From: Spirometra erinaceieuropaei
Taxonomy: Eukaryota > Platyhelminthes > Cestoda > Diphyllobothriidea > Diphyllobothriidae
Length of the DNA stretch: 64,000 nt
Direction: 5' to 3'
NCBI GenBank assembly: GCA_902702965.1
Contig: CACRXP010000383.1
Span: 320,101 to 384,100 of the forward strand
Part shown: positions 11,956-24,049 of the stretch, piece after piece
How the letters are laid out: each line of letters opens with the position of its first letter
How positions within the stretch are numbered: the stretch's first letter is position 1
Translations under genes and position numbers: made by a program
Notes under the pieces: model-generated
What the model was told of the DNA's origin: nothing
Database searches by the model: none
What the model saw: only the letters and a program-made list of their open reading frames with translations

Positions 11956-12061
11956 GTGTGCGGCCGCGCAATCCGTTAAAAACTCATGTTTGAGGGCTAC
12001 TTCCAAATCCAACTCATACGCACAGAGCTGCCGGGGGTACTCATGTGCACTGCATTCCTGG

Positions 12062-12545
12062 CGAAGTGGCAGTTCGGCCGTTGTGTCCGACGATGCCCAC
12101 CATGTGCTCCCCTGCAACGCGAAGCAGGCACGGTGACTTGCGCGCGAATTATTTTATAATGAGAATAGATGTTCGAGCCATCTACCGCACTCTCTCCTCC
12201 TTCCCACCTGGGCCCGTTGCCATGACCAGGTCAAGAGGACCGAAGGCGGAATATGGCCAGGTGGCTGGCGCGGCAAGGACCCACATCTAGGCGTACCGCC
12301 ACGCCATCTGGTCCACGGCAACCCCTTGACCAGAACTTTAACCAACAAGCACAGTGGGTCAGAAAGAGTAAGGTGAATGGGCAACCACGCTCACGATCTG
12401 TATACACCCAGCGGGAGCGCAAGCGCTTATACCTGCAGGGAACCTGGTGCCAGGGAGCTACCAGCTCACACTAGGCTGTGATAGCCACGGCTGGCTGAAT
12501 AATGGCATAGCAGACGCTGGCGGGATACGCATGCACTGTACAACA
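12062..12545 (+). repeat. R1 interspersed repeat with distal module
   Basis: The text gtggcagttcggccgtt, gatgcccaccatgtgctcc, gaagcaggcacggtgacttg and catctaccgcactctctcctcc marks the R1 core. It continues into gggcaaccacgctcacgatctgtatacacccagcgg and ggaacctggtgccag, the distal module also present at 1.9-2.1 kb. Confidence 0.75.
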
Positions 12546-13004
12546 ATAAATTGCGCCATACTGAAGTGGACTGTGATCGCGTGCCATACAGAGCGACCAG
12601 CCGTGTAACCTAACAGAGCAACTGTGGAAGGCAGATCTCTGCGCTCGAAAACTCCCTCAATCTTGACTCCTTGTCTTCGAGCGCAGGATAATCAACTGCT
12701 GAGAGTACTGGCTGTATTCCACATTTGCCAGGCGGATCAACGCTGACACACAAATCTGCGTTATACCTGGACGCGGGACGTCTTGGTGCGGCAGAAGTTC
12801 TACATAGGTTCTAGCACCATCGCAAAGGTGGCTCTATTTTTTAAAAGTAGTTGTAAATGCGTCTTCAGTTCATTTCGAGTGTACTGATAATGGTTCATTT
12901 ACCAAACGCAGACAGCTATGAGCACCAGCAGCCGACAACAGTAGAACAGTACTGTTAGACTGCAGTAGGAGGCGGTTTGAACCTCAAAGAACAAATTAAG
13001 AGAT
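12546..13004. other. No recognisable feature (intronic)
   Basis: No family match to the repeats in the window and no coding signal. Confidence 0.45.
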
Positions 13005-13665
13005 CACGAGTTCAATTTACAGATATGCTCGCGAAGTTATACAAACCTCGAAACAAACATGCGCTGAGGCAGCTGGATCTGTAAGCAGCAGGTTGCACGC
13101 AGCGTAATGGCATCGCGACCTCACTGCGCAGTTTGACTAGGCCATCAGCAAGGTATGGCCGAGCTAAAAGCACAGTCCCGAACTGAAGAACGCTCGGTTT
13201 CTTACATCTTTTCATTTCAGTACTCAATGTGCGATTACTTAACTTCGTGTGATTAACTGTGCCTGTTTGGTCACTGTAACACGACGCGGCGGGGGGACCA
13301 CATATGCTGGGTTCGTCTTCGCCCTGGGGTGCCTTAGCACCTGTGCAAACGCTTAATGCGACCACAAGGCTGGGTCGGCTAATCGTATGGCCAATGCCAC
13401 TGCCGTCACAAGTATTTGCTGACGAAAGAACTTGGAGTTTCTCGCCGACAATTGATAAATGACTGCGAATGCTTGGTTGACGTCTACCCGGTGGCCGCTG
13501 TCAGGCGCGTTGGCCACAATTGCGCTAGAAATGGATTTTGCCTCACCTTGATTCAGCCAAGCAGGATGGTGCTCTCTCATCCGCCTGGATGGACGTCTAG
13601 TTGGTCGACCAATATAAGCTGCCTCTCAGGAGCAAGTGAAGGCGTAGATCCACATTAAAGCGGTG
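13005..13665 (-). pseudogene. Penelope-like element GIY-YIG remnant (family 2)
   Basis: On the - strand the reading REHHPAWLNQGEAKSISSAI, followed by DSGHRVDVNQAFAVIYQLS and RNSKFFRQQ, is the C-terminal part of a GIY-YIG nuclease domain. Just upstream the DNA encodes the GIY-YIG box in another frame (AGGCAGCTTATATTGGTCGA, i.e. an xxYIGRxxR motif). Only this C-terminal part of the polyprotein survives, with frame changes. The same family recurs at 25.5-26.5 and 57.1-57.6 kb. Nuclease activity is not expected. Confidence 0.75.
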
Positions 13666-14454
13666 TGAAAAGGCACTCTATCATTGCGATCTTGGCGTAG
13701 TAGCTGAGTACTTGTGAAAATCAGTCATATCTTAGCGGTTGGGCACGTGCTTGCGATAGCAGCGTTTAATTCCCTCAACACGTCTCCCAAAGCAGACTTT
13801 TATTGGCTGTGTGGCTTTTGCTATTCTACCCACCCTTATGTCGCAGTACAGACCCGATGATAAATAATCGAAAGCGTACATTTGTCCGACTTGACTAATT
13901 TTTTAGTTGTTTTCCTTATTGGATCGGTTTTCGGAGGCGGACTTGTCGAGATCACCTCTCACCGTCTTATCGACTCGCATCTATCCACGACCATTAAGAA
14001 GGAACTTTTCCATAATGTGTGTAATCATATTAATATCACTGCTGACGAATTGTCTTGATGTTTATCGTCATGGCTCCTTCACTTCTATGCCCTCCCTTAA
14101 AGTTCGCGCGTGCTTATACGGTCGGACTTGGACTGATACGTGGTAGACTAATTAAATCATAGCATGTGTAAGGCGCTCTTACTAGGTGCTACATATGGTT
14201 TTTGTTAGGACAGCCGCGCTTGTGACGTTTGATGAGCTGATTAGAAGACATATTTCGTCATTATGTACACTGTGCAGGGTGACATTATGGGAATCACACT
14301 GCGTAGATAGTCAAACAGGACAATTGAGCATACACAACATACTATCTGATGTGAAAAACTCTACTTGAAACAATTTCAGTAGTGCCGGTGAGAAAGCTGA
14401 ACATGTGCGGCGCCAACCTGAGGGAAAAGGTGATTACCGTAGTAGAGTGTTCTT
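13666..14454. other. No recognisable feature (intronic)
   Basis: Two short open frames (79 and 60 codons) have no domain-like pattern. Considered accidental. Confidence 0.45.
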
Positions 14455-15400
14455 AGTGTCTCGAAGAAGCGAGCGAGATGAAATTGACCGTCGCATCGCT
14501 TGCTGAGACGATACTGCATCGTGAGGTTGTGGTTGATGGGTCAGTTGGCCGTTTACTAGGCCGTTAGATCAAACTTTGAGTTTGAACAGACGTCTTTACT
14601 GAGCATCAGGAAGAAGGCACATTAGTCGTAAAACGACAGTCCACGTCGTCGTTACTATTTTTCTACCCTATGTCTAGGAGTAATTTGGACAAAAAAGGGT
14701 CGGTTATATGGTTAACCTCCTGCATACCACAACGACTGTTCCTTTTGGACGCGCGCCAACGTGCCAGAAAGGCATTTTTAAACACAGAGGCGTGCGCGGC
14801 ATGACCTCAACTGAGGACGCGGAAAACCTGCTCATCCCTCCTGCATGTTACGCCAGTCATCACTGATGAATAATTAAGAAATGGACAGTTATGCAGCCTC
14901 CACTTGATTTTTGCCCGCCTTCCTTCTTTTGCAAACGACCTTCAAGCTTTACCGGCGTTCCATTTTCAACCGTAGTTTGAAAAGGCAAATCGCCACAAAT
15001 CTTCGTCCAGGAACGGATGGTTACTAAAGAGGTAGGCGTTAGACTGGTGCTGCTACTACTGCTACTTCATAGAAGAGGGAAAAGAGGATGAAACCGACAT
15101 TGGGGAGAATCCATCCCCAAAGCACACCGCGCTTGATCCATCATGAGCCACTTTCAAATGCGGCGTGGGAGGTTGCTGATTAACAGACTAACTCTGCTGT
15201 CTAGTAGCTTTCCGACATGGCCAGAGACATGCCCACACACACTGTACCCCAGTAGACCCCACGGTCTCCCTAGTTCATAAAGTGGGGGCCAGATCGTGGG
15301 TGTAGCATCCTTGGGCGGACTGTTAAGACTTGAAAGCCACTGTGCTCGGGGCCAGCTCTGGGTATCTTAATCTTGTCTTGTCATCGCAGCTAGGTAATTG
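14455..15400. repeat. Direct duplication, copy A (about 950 bp)
   Basis: Nearly collinear with 15530-16510. Shared landmarks are gccaacgtgccagaaaggca, acctgctcatycctcctgca, catgttacgccagtcatc, ccatcatgagccactttca and gggaggttgct. The offset grows from about 1077 to 1119 bases. No conserved reading frame spans the unit. Confidence 0.85.
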
Positions 15401-15529
15401 AGGTTACTCCACGTCGGTGACCGGCATGCGTTATTCACGACGGATCCACATTGCGCAAATTCTTAACCACCATTTTAACTATGCTAGACGGACTCATGCC
15501 CCAAGTCGGCTGACAGGTCCAGAGGGCCC

Positions 15530-16510
15530 TGCGCGTCTCGAGGAGGCGAGTGAGGTGAAGTTGACCGCATATCGCTTGATGGGGCCGTTTCACATTGGAT
15601 AAATTATCTCAAGGTTGTGATTGATGGGTCAATTGGTCATTTATTAGGCCATTAGGTCAGTGTTTGGCCACGACCTTATGAGGGTTTGAACGGACGTCGT
15701 TGCTGAGCATCAGAGAGAAAGTACACTATCTGTAGTACGACAGTCCCCACTGTCGCACCTATTTTTTCACCCGATGTCTAAGATTAATTTGAACAGAAAA
15801 GGATCGGTCAGATGGTTAACCTCCTACGTATCACCAAGTCTGGCCGTTTGGGAGCTGTGCCAACGTGCCAGAAAGGCATTTTTAAACACACAGGCGGGCG
15901 CGGCATGACCTCAAGTGAGCACGCGGAAAACCTGCTCATTCCTCCTGCATGTTACGCCAGTCATCGCTGATGAATAATTTAGAAATGGACACTTCCGCAT
16001 CCTCCACTAAGCAGCAAACCCCACGGGATTTTTTCTCGTTCGCTTTCCTTCCTTTTGCAGAGGACTTTCAAGCTTTAGTGGCGTTCCATTTTCAACTGCA
16101 GCTTGAATGAGCGAATCGCCACAAATATTCGGAGGACTATTAGAGATAGGCATTAGACTGCTGCTGCTGCTACTTGATGGAAGAGGATAAAAGAGGATGA
16201 GACCTTCACTGAGGAATCGATACTCAAGGCACATCACCGCATTACTCAGTAATAATAACGCGCCTGACCCATCATGAGCCACTTTCAGACGCGGATTGGG
16301 AGGTTGCTAACTAGCGGGGTAACTCGGCTCTTTAGCAGCTTTTCGATATGGCGAGTGACACGCCCACAAATACTGTACGCCAGTAGATCCTACGGTACCC
16401 TTAGTACACCGAGTGGGGGTCCGATCGTGGGCGTGGCGCCTCTAGACGGACAGTTTAGACTTGTAAGTCAACTGTAGACGACTAAATATTGTCTTGTTAT
16501 CGGAATTAGG
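15530..16510. repeat. Direct duplication, copy B (about 980 bp)
   Basis: Second copy of the unit at 14455-15400, same orientation, separated by about 130 bases. It carries its own differences, such as a longer (CTG)n-like run near 16150-16175. The two could be a local tandem duplication or the flanking repeats of an element whose interior is only the short spacer. Confidence 0.85.
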
Positions 16511-16768
16511 TCAGTGGGGGTGGGAAAGAGTGCGATAAATGCAGCCCCGCTATGAACTACTAGACGCAGAAGTCAAGGCCGCGGTTCACACTCTTAAGGG
16601 TCCGGGGAACGTCGTCGACTATGACGGAAGATGTAATTGTTTGTTTAAATCGATAATGGAGCAGATGTCTGTAGATGGTAAACAGCTTGTTTAAAGGTCA
16701 AGTCAAGAATTAATTCGGCGAGATTTGGTTCTCCACCCCCATTTGTTGGATACTATATGGTTAGCTGA
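16511..16768. other. No recognisable feature (intronic)
   Basis: Short spacer between the direct duplication and the foldback element. No feature visible. Confidence 0.45.
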
Positions 16769-17715
16769 GAGTAGGTGGGCTAACCCATGAAATCCCAACA
16801 GAAATAGCGTTGTAAAACTAATCCGTCTGCAGCATAATTCTATGGTAATTCAGTTACCTGAAGAAGCCGGCTTCCGAATGAACTTCCTTCCGGCTGCATG
16901 CGAAAACTATACTGTGCAAAAATGACTACTTAAGTAGCATGAATTTTTACTCATTGATTTTTGATGGCCTCAAAATTCCAATTTTTTTCATGGGAACAAT
17001 ATATAAAAATCTTCATTCTTTCGCTCATTCGGTAGAAACTTACGTCTTCTTCCAATTTTATACTCAAAGGAAGGGCATAATTCGGTTTTAAAAGAGTATA
17101 GTTTGGTTTTACAAAACTTTTCCAATTCCCGAATCATTATGAACCTGATATGCCGTTGCACTTGCCTTCAGGGTTTCCAAAAACAAGCCGTATAATTTCC
17201 GCGTGCGGAAACCCATACATTCCTCTACGATATTAATAGGAAACCATATGAGCCATATTGTTAACTTTACAACCCACAGTGGTAAATGCAGAGACATGAC
17301 GTTTTATGAAGGGCCCTTTCATGATATTAAAAAATTTCACAATTAGACACTTTTTAGAACCGAATGATACCCTTACTTTAAGCATAAAATTAAAAGAAGA
17401 CGTAAATTTCTACTGAATGAACAAACGAATAAATACAGTTATGCATGTTGTTCATAAAATATAATTAAATCTTCAAGTGCATCGAAAATCAATGCAACAT
17501 GTTCATATTACATAAGCAGTCATTTTTTACGGAGTATGGTTTTTGGATGCAACCGGAAAGACGTTTTTTCGAACGCCGGCGTCCTGGGGTAACTGAATGA
17601 TTAAAGAATTATGCTTCACGATGCTTGGTTTTATAACCCTTCTTAATTGATCTTATCGAAACGGAAACGCATTTCGAAATTTCGGTTGACATTTCATGAG
17701 TTAGCACATCTACTG
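16769..17715. mobile_element. Foldback element, near-complete copy
   Basis: The left end is gagtaggtgggctaaccc with the first bases of the terminal repeat altered. The right end, reverse-complemented, is cagtagatgtgctaactcat. Complementary arms surround a centre that includes tacattcctctacgatatt and gttaactttacaacccac. There is a deletion in the left arm compared with the 6929-7893 copy. Confidence 0.75.
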
Positions 17716-17718
17716 TTA

Positions 17719-18331
17719 ATAATGTTGAACCCGACCTGCTGTTACACTTGCATTCAGGGTTTCAAAACTACAAACTGTATATTTTCCGTGTACGGAAAAC
17801 CATGCATTTCTCTACGGTGTTAAGAGGAGACCATATGATGTTCATAAAATTAGACAGTGGAATTAAGCAATATTGTTAACTTTACAAGCCACACTCGTAA
17901 ATGCAGATACATGACGTTTCATGAACGGCCATTTCACGGTATTAAAACATCTCACAATTAGAAACTTTTTAAAAACTGAATTATACTCATCTTTTGAGTA
18001 TGAAGTTGGAAGGAGACTTGATTTTCTACAGAATAAGTAAAAGAATGAATATTTTTATGCATGGTTTCGATGAAATATAATTGAATTTTCAAGGGCATCG
18101 AAAATCAATGGGAAAATTGCATACTAATGAAGTAGTCATTTTTTGCAGAGTATAGATCTTGCATGCAGCCGAAAATAAGTTCTTTCGAAAGCCGACACCC
18201 TGAGGTAACTAGTTCATTAGAGATTTATGCTGCTTCATGATTAGTTTTACAACACTACTTAATTTATCTTTTCGAAACGAGAACGCATTTAGAAATTTCG
18301 GTTGAGATTTCATGAGTTAGCACATCTACTG
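17719..18331. mobile_element. Foldback element, right half only
   Basis: It begins inside the element centre (gttgaacccgacctgctgtt) and runs to the right terminal repeat, ending catctactg before TA at 18332-18333. It lies directly after the previous copy in the same orientation, giving one and a half elements in tandem. Confidence 0.7.
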
Positions 18332-18341
18332 TAATTGAGTC

Positions 18342-18790
18342 ACTCGCAGAATTAGTAAGGGAAAGGGAGCGCAGGCAGGGCTCGAAGCACGCGCAGGGGT
18401 GGAATGTGCACATCCTCGCCGCAATACAGCCACTCGAGGGCTGAAGAGGATAAGGAGGGCGAAATAACAACTGGAGGGCCACTGAGGGAACCACGTGGCA
18501 ATTCGCAGTGCATGGCCGCTGTAGTGGAACCGACAAAGTTCCCCATCATCGGAACAATTCCCTTAGCAAGTCTATTTGGCCACACGCCGAATTAGGATAC
18601 TGAAGAGGGCGCAAGCAGGGCTCGAGCCATGCGGAGGGAAGCACGTGTGAACAGCTAACTGAAGTAACCGAGGCTGGTGTATAAGCGCTGCTCCTCCCGT
18701 GACACAGTCACTCACTGGAGTAAAATGGTTAGGAAGATGCGAATACGTTATTCGACAGGACCAATGCTTGCCCTTAGTTCTATGTCATTG
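18342..18790. repeat. Diverged short tandem duplication
   Basis: The phrase agggagcgcaggcagggctcgaagca near 18365 recurs as agagggcgcaagcagggctcgagcca near 18605, each preceded by gaattag. The unit is about 240-250 bp and the remainder is strongly diverged. Confidence 0.5.
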
Positions 18791-18937
18791 GCGCTGCTTG
18801 ACTTAGTATTTGTATGAAAACACTCCATGCCTTCTGGAGTTTTCCAAGTGCCTTCGGAGTCTTGCTCCCCTGAACAGAAATGCTGCCTCTGCCACCCTTC
18901 TCAGAAGTCCTCACGCGTCTTATTTTTCTGCATTTAG

Positions 18938-19130
18938 TTCCTCAAAACGGCGAGGAAATGCCACAGCAGGGGATGCTCGCACAACAGGAACAGCCGCCAC
19001 AGCGGACACGTCTCCCCTCTGTTGGGCCGCTGCCAGCCAATCAGCGCCTGACACAGCGACACCACTCCATGCCTGAGGGTCCGCACCCCTTGGTACTCCC
19101 CGAATCCCCCGCCACCTACCGGGCCCTAAG
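18938..19130 (+). CDS. dyb: Dystrobrevin exon: Gln/Pro-rich linker
   Basis: The acceptor tatttttctgcatttag ends at 18937 and the donor CTAAG|GTGAGC begins at 19131. The 193-nt exon encodes PQNGEEMPQQGMLAQQEQPP through ESPATYRALR, Gln- and Pro-rich with no vertebrate counterpart that I recognise. It is assigned to dystrobrevin because its phases (2 bases in, 2 bases out) fit both neighbours exactly, its GC content exceeds the surrounding intron, and both splice sites are good. It could instead be a coincidental open frame. A transcript would settle it. Confidence 0.65.
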
Positions 19131-19199
19131 GTGAGCCGCAGAGCGTGTCGCCTTTTCCCTGCTAATTGACCTGAATATTCCAATGTGCGTCAGTTTACG

Positions 19200-19412
19200 C
19201 ATCCGGTGGTGGTCTTATGCCAGCATTTCGAACACTGCCTTGGCTGACCGACATTAGGCCATCCCTTGTGGTGATTTCTAGGAAATGTTTGCCTCATACT
19301 GATAGAAGCGAACAGGCGAGTTCCAGGAAGCAGTTCAAAAGAAGAGGATGCGATCATTGGAATATGAAGTTGTTTGGTCTGGCGTTTCGGATTCCCACTC
19401 AAAACCATTAAC
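19200..19412 (-). mobile_element. Penelope-like element 3' end, inverted fragment
   Basis: On the - strand, GAATCCGAAACGCCAGACC and ATGATCGCATCCTCTTCTT match the right half of the hammerhead-bearing 3' end seen at 19795-19860. It sits head to head with the next fragment. Confidence 0.65.
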
Positions 19413-19413
19413 A

Positions 19414-19860
19414 GATAACCATGGTTCTCAGGCCCGCAACCCATCCACAAGCGCAATGACCTCCCGATACCATATTAAGTGCCGAGGCATTCCTTGAGCT
19501 GGGGAATCAGTCACGTGGGGAGGGCGCGGACGCTCAACTCTCCTGGTGACAGCGGGCCCAACTGTTTAGTCACCACCACGTCAGCCTACATCACAGATGC
19601 TGAGATTGCGGCAATTAACGACCCGGACGCGGACTAACGAGTCGTCATTGTCCGAATTACGACCCCCAGCAGTGATCAGGAGAGCTGTTAATTGTAGTAC
19701 CCACGTGCCCCCACGGCAGCAACGTATAAATACTGTAGCCTTTGTACCTCCACTGCCTTTATTTGCAGCCGCCTCTGATAATAGGTTTTAGTGAGAATCC
19801 GAAACGTCCGGTTAATTAACTTCACGTTCCAGTGATCGCATCTTCTTATTCTTCTTACCT
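19414..19860 (+). mobile_element. Penelope-like element, 5'-truncated 3' end with hammerhead-like motif
   Basis: Starts in the last conserved coding motif (tggttctcaggcccgcaacc reads W-F-S-G-P-Q, the WFTGPQSIN box of the intact copy at 24.3-25.1 kb). It continues through the 3' untranslated part to CTGATAA (19775-19781), GAATCC and GAAACGTCC, then a tail ending cgcatcttcttattcttctt. The hammerhead core carries a substitution (CTGATAA for CTGANGA). Confidence 0.75.
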
Positions 19861-21420
19861 CATACTACCCCGGCCTTTATCATACGGGCCATTAGAAATA
19901 CCCTAATCAGACGCCAGTACGCTTGCCTGTAGGAGATTAACAAAGGACTATGCTAACGGCTAGTCAGTTCTGCAGGACAGCACAGGTTCAAAAGGTTCCG
20001 TCAATGCTTTTTACTGCTCGGCGCGTTTTGAATGCTTGCGCCTAGGATGCGTATCTCGTGGACGATCAGATAACCTGCATTTCATAGACTCCCTTCGCAT
20101 GAGCATATTCCCGCTTGTCAAGGACTAACATGCTGATCAAAATTCACTTGATCGTATCTCCATGTTAAACCGAATTCGGCTGATTCCAACTACCCTATCA
20201 GGCGCTTAGTCGACTGTTTCATCTTTCTCTCTCAAGTGCACTCCCAATCAGAAGGAAGAACCCTCCGTGGTAGAGACATCTGAATTTGTAAAACGAGTAT
20301 GATACCGCTAACGCTTTATGAAAACCCACAGTCTTGCAGGCATTTTAGTGGCTGCAGGACACCTTTGTCGTTTTTTTGAGTCGTGCGAAAATGTCCGCCG
20401 TGACTTCTCAAACACGACGGTATGTCCAGAAGTCACTTTTATTTTTTAAATTTTCCTGTCCATCGAGCTTTTTTCAAACTAACTCTGATTAGGTTTCGTT
20501 TTGTAAGCCCACGGTTAACCAGATGTAACCCGTACGAACAATAAAATATTAATTGGCGTATGCCAAGAAAAGGGTGTCAATTAAAGAAAAATCGGATCAA
20601 TGGGAAAGCGTCAAAAACAAATCGGTCAAAACTCCCAATAACTATAAAATGAGTTCCAGTGAAATAAAAAGTATTAAGTGGTGTATTTTAAAAAATGGTG
20701 CCTGTAAGTTTAACATGCGGAAACACCTTAGAAAGAAAGAACTGTCCTCCGATAATAAATTTAGTATAAATGAAGTTTGTCAATGTGTAAGGGGCACAAT
20801 TTCGTCTGTAGTTCAACATATTCATGCGCGAATTTTGCTTAATTTGTTCGTTTGACATCGTCGGAGATGCGGTTGACAAAGGTAAGTAGGATTTCACGTG
20901 ACTTTGCAACTGCAAACATCACTGAAATAAAGTTTTTCATAAAGTCACACGTCGAGAAATCGGCCATGGGTAAACATCTTGAAATAGAATTAAAAGGCGT
21001 AATAATAATCATAACAAGTTCTGTACACCAAGAGAAAGTATTGCGTGGCCTTTGGTACATTAGAGCTCGTTGAGTTCCGGGGCGTCTTTTACATGTAGAT
21101 GAATACTTTTCTGTTTTAAATTTTCTCAATCGACTAACCAAGAAAATGCATCTGTGGTTAGTGCCTACTTATTACTGGCCTAAGTAGCGATTTTCAACTT
21201 GGTCTTTTTATATGCAAATGACGGTTTGTGTAATTCATGTATATTCACCAGCACAAGAAGCTTGCTTGCCAAAGGAAGCTAACGTCTCCAACAAATACCT
21301 ACGATAAATAGACTTTTAGGCAGTCAGATAATCTTATCCAATCCGGACTCTGCTGGAATCGTTACCAGGACACGGGGATAGCAACGCTCCGCGTTAAATT
21401 TCAGGAAGGACAAATATTCC
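19861..21420. other. No recognisable feature (intronic)
   Basis: AT-rich DNA. A 100-codon Lys-rich frame at 20553-20855 (+) and an overlapping 100-codon frame at 20839-21141 (-) show no domain and no codon bias. I do not call them as genes. Confidence 0.45.
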
Positions 21421-21424
21421 TGCG

Positions 21425-21540
21425 TTCTAAGCCGAGCACCAACCCTAACCAAAAACTTAACCACAGCCCTAATCTAAACCCAACCAGCCTTAGCCCCAAC
21501 TCCAAACATGGTCCCAACCTTAACGCTAATTTCCCGCAAT
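21425..21540. repeat. Degenerate telomere-like tract
   Basis: Irregular repeats of caaccctaacc, cttaacc, gccctaatct and cccaacc, resembling decayed (CCCTAA)n with interruptions. Similar to the longer tract at 44480-44760. Confidence 0.55.
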
Positions 21541-22299
21541 TTGGATCGAAAGCTCCCGTATTACAGGCGTTTTCAAATCCCACATCCTTCCGGGAAAGGG
21601 GGCCTATAAGTAATCGCTTCCGTTGTCTACTTGAAAGTGTTTAATTAAGGCATTTCGTCGAGGAGTACACGTGTGTTCCCTCTTTTACCAAGGCGATGGG
21701 ATTGAAAAGCTGAATTTTTGACCCAGTTATACCCTTCCATAAGAGATACTTAAAATGTTCCTAATGAAGACGAAAATATTGCTTTTTGCTGTATAACGAA
21801 GCCATTTTTTCATCTTCACTTACTTTTAAACCTCGATTTATAACTGTTAGTGAATCACAGAATGGTCAGGTAAATAATGTTTAAACTGTTAATGCACTGC
21901 CGGTCCCGTATCTTATGTAATTGTCAAGTAAACTAAGGTCGTGCCAAGTGTGTCTTAGCGTATGCTCAGAATTTGTAATGGCTGCCTAATAATGAGTTTT
22001 TTTCGCGATTACTTATGGAATCTTTACCACGAAAGTGGAGGTGAATAAAAACACAGGACCGTCTGTAGGCTTCGTTAATGCCTATGAGGGCGTAAAATCC
22101 CAAACTTTTGCGAATCTAAATTTTGAAAAAACCAGTTTATGGTAGAGGGGCGCTCACCGATCATGTTACCTTCACTCACTCGTCCTGTTAGGTCATAGGG
22201 TTCTCTGTCGAGTCCAACCAGCGGACGCACAGCGGCGCATGATATAGACAGACCGCCTTTGTATCCCATTGTATATTCCATATTGCGACCGACAGGACA
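21541..22299. other. No recognisable feature (intronic)
   Basis: AT-rich intron sequence without recognisable elements. Confidence 0.45.
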
Positions 22300-22468
22300 A
22301 CGAGCTCGTGGCTTACTGGTTAGGGACGTTGGACTTCTAATTAACAGGTCGTGGGATCGAACCCCAGGTGTCCGATACTTCGGGGTTGGGTATGACTGAC
22401 TGACGATGGCTAATAATCCGGAAATAGCCATTCTAGTCTCTCTTTTCTTTGTCGATAATGTTATTCTG
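22300..22468 (+). mobile_element. tRNA-derived SINE with hammerhead-like body
   Basis: The head is tRNA-like, with an A box TGGCTTACTGGTTA at 22309-22322 and a B box GGGATCGAACCCC at 22353-22365, as expected for an internal RNA polymerase III promoter. The body follows: CTGACGA at 22400-22406, a weak stem II, GAAA at 22421-22424, and a tail tctcttttctttgtcgataatg. The same body occurs at 38019-38178, 48843-48985 and 61368-61470. Confidence 0.8.
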
Positions 22469-24049
22469 TCTAAGAACAATGCATTTTTTCCAAATATAAC
22501 ATGCTGAGTCGTATCCTTCCTCAAATGACGCATGCGGAACAAAATCTCAATTTCCTATTTAGTTACAGCTATTTCTGGTAAAACGTTCCCGTTCACATTA
22601 ACAAAACCGCCCACTTATGGCCTTAGACGTTTTTTTTAGCTCAATAAGCTGTCTGGCTACAATGCAGCGTTGATTTTTGTCGAAAATCGCCAAAATTTCT
22701 CGACATTATACCTTAGAAATTTATTCCACTTGAGAATATGTCCTGCAAAGGAGCTTGTTCGAGTTATATATAAGACTGACACGTTGGAGATGCCCAGAGC
22801 TGATTACCTAAATTTAGGTAACTGCTTTTAGTCAGTTACATTATCTGCTGAATGAAATGATTTAGGAGTTTTTTTGATCCTTTGCTTGCTTCATTCGTCC
22901 GGGTTTATCTTTAAAACGAATAAGCGTGGCTATTATTCTTTGTCCAGAAGGTACTTGACAATCTACAGTTCTATCTGTGGTCATTTAGTCGCTAGTGTAA
23001 TTCATTTAACCTGTGTACGGAGAATTGTGTATGATGAATGATGATGGACGGTTTTGAAAACGCAAGTGGATTGACCAAAATGGGACTTCTACTGATATCC
23101 ATAAGAAATCGACAAATTTGGGGCATTGGCCAACATCGTACGCATACCCAAATTGCTTTTTGTGGCAAGGTATGTCCTTACTTCCAGGAGCTGGACTTCA
23201 ATCATACCTACAGATTCTTCAAAACAATTGCTGAATTTTTAATTTGTACGTCAAGTTGAGACGCCATCAGTGTTAAGCATGCCCTCGGCCCAATCATATT
23301 TGACTTCTTGTCATTTTGCGTTCCAAGCGTTTTAATTTCACATATAGCGACTGTCGAAAGCCACCAGATTGATTGAGGACTTGCCGAACTAAACGTCGCC
23401 CAAAATGAAACAACGGGCAGTTGTTGTCGATTTAAACTTGGAGCAATTTCTTCGGAACAAACCATTTCAGGCACAGTCCGAAACTTGAATATTTGAGCTG
23501 AAATCCATCAGCTACTGCGAAATAACGACGTAATATTCACAAACCGCCAACAGGTAGCCACTAGTATATAATTGTGTGATTATTATTTGCACTGGCAACA
23601 CAGGTACTAGCCAAAAGCATAGCCTCGCGTGTTTCGCCTGTTTCGTGTTTCGGACCGTGCCTGAGGTGGCCTGATCGGAAGAAATTACTCCAATTTTACG
23701 CAATAATTTCCTAGGAAATTAAACAGGGCATGGTAAAAGTGGGCTTCATTTAACAGAAAACACACGATGTAGGCTTGCGGACCTACTGATAAGTCGAACC
23801 CCTTCGCAGTTGCGTCAGCCAGCGACATACGATTGTCTGGGCTTTTGGGTAACAAATATATTGTCAGTACGGCAAATAATTAATCAAGTGAGATTGCCTG
23901 TTGATTTTGACTGTATTTCATACGCAAAGCCGTTCTCACATCCTAACCACACATCCAGACTCTATCCTGTCTGGTAATTCATCTGAAGGCATCTTAACTT
24001 ACAATAACTAATGTCATATTTGGAAGCACGTGAATATATTCTATTTGTG
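22469..24049. other. No recognisable feature (intronic)
   Basis: AT-rich intron sequence with no matches to the repeat families in the window and no convincing exon. Confidence 0.45.

Noticed and set aside
14455..16510. LTR retrotransposon with two long terminal repeats
   Set aside because: The interior would be only about 130 bases and I see no TG...CA ends, primer-binding site or target duplication. Kept as a direct duplication.
20553..21141. Two overlapping 100-codon frames
   Set aside because: AT-rich, no domain, no splice context, and each overlaps the other on the opposite strand. No support beyond openness.
22300..22370. Possible tRNA gene on the + strand
   Set aside because: Same reasoning: pol III boxes are present, but it is the head of a SINE copy with the same body as the others.
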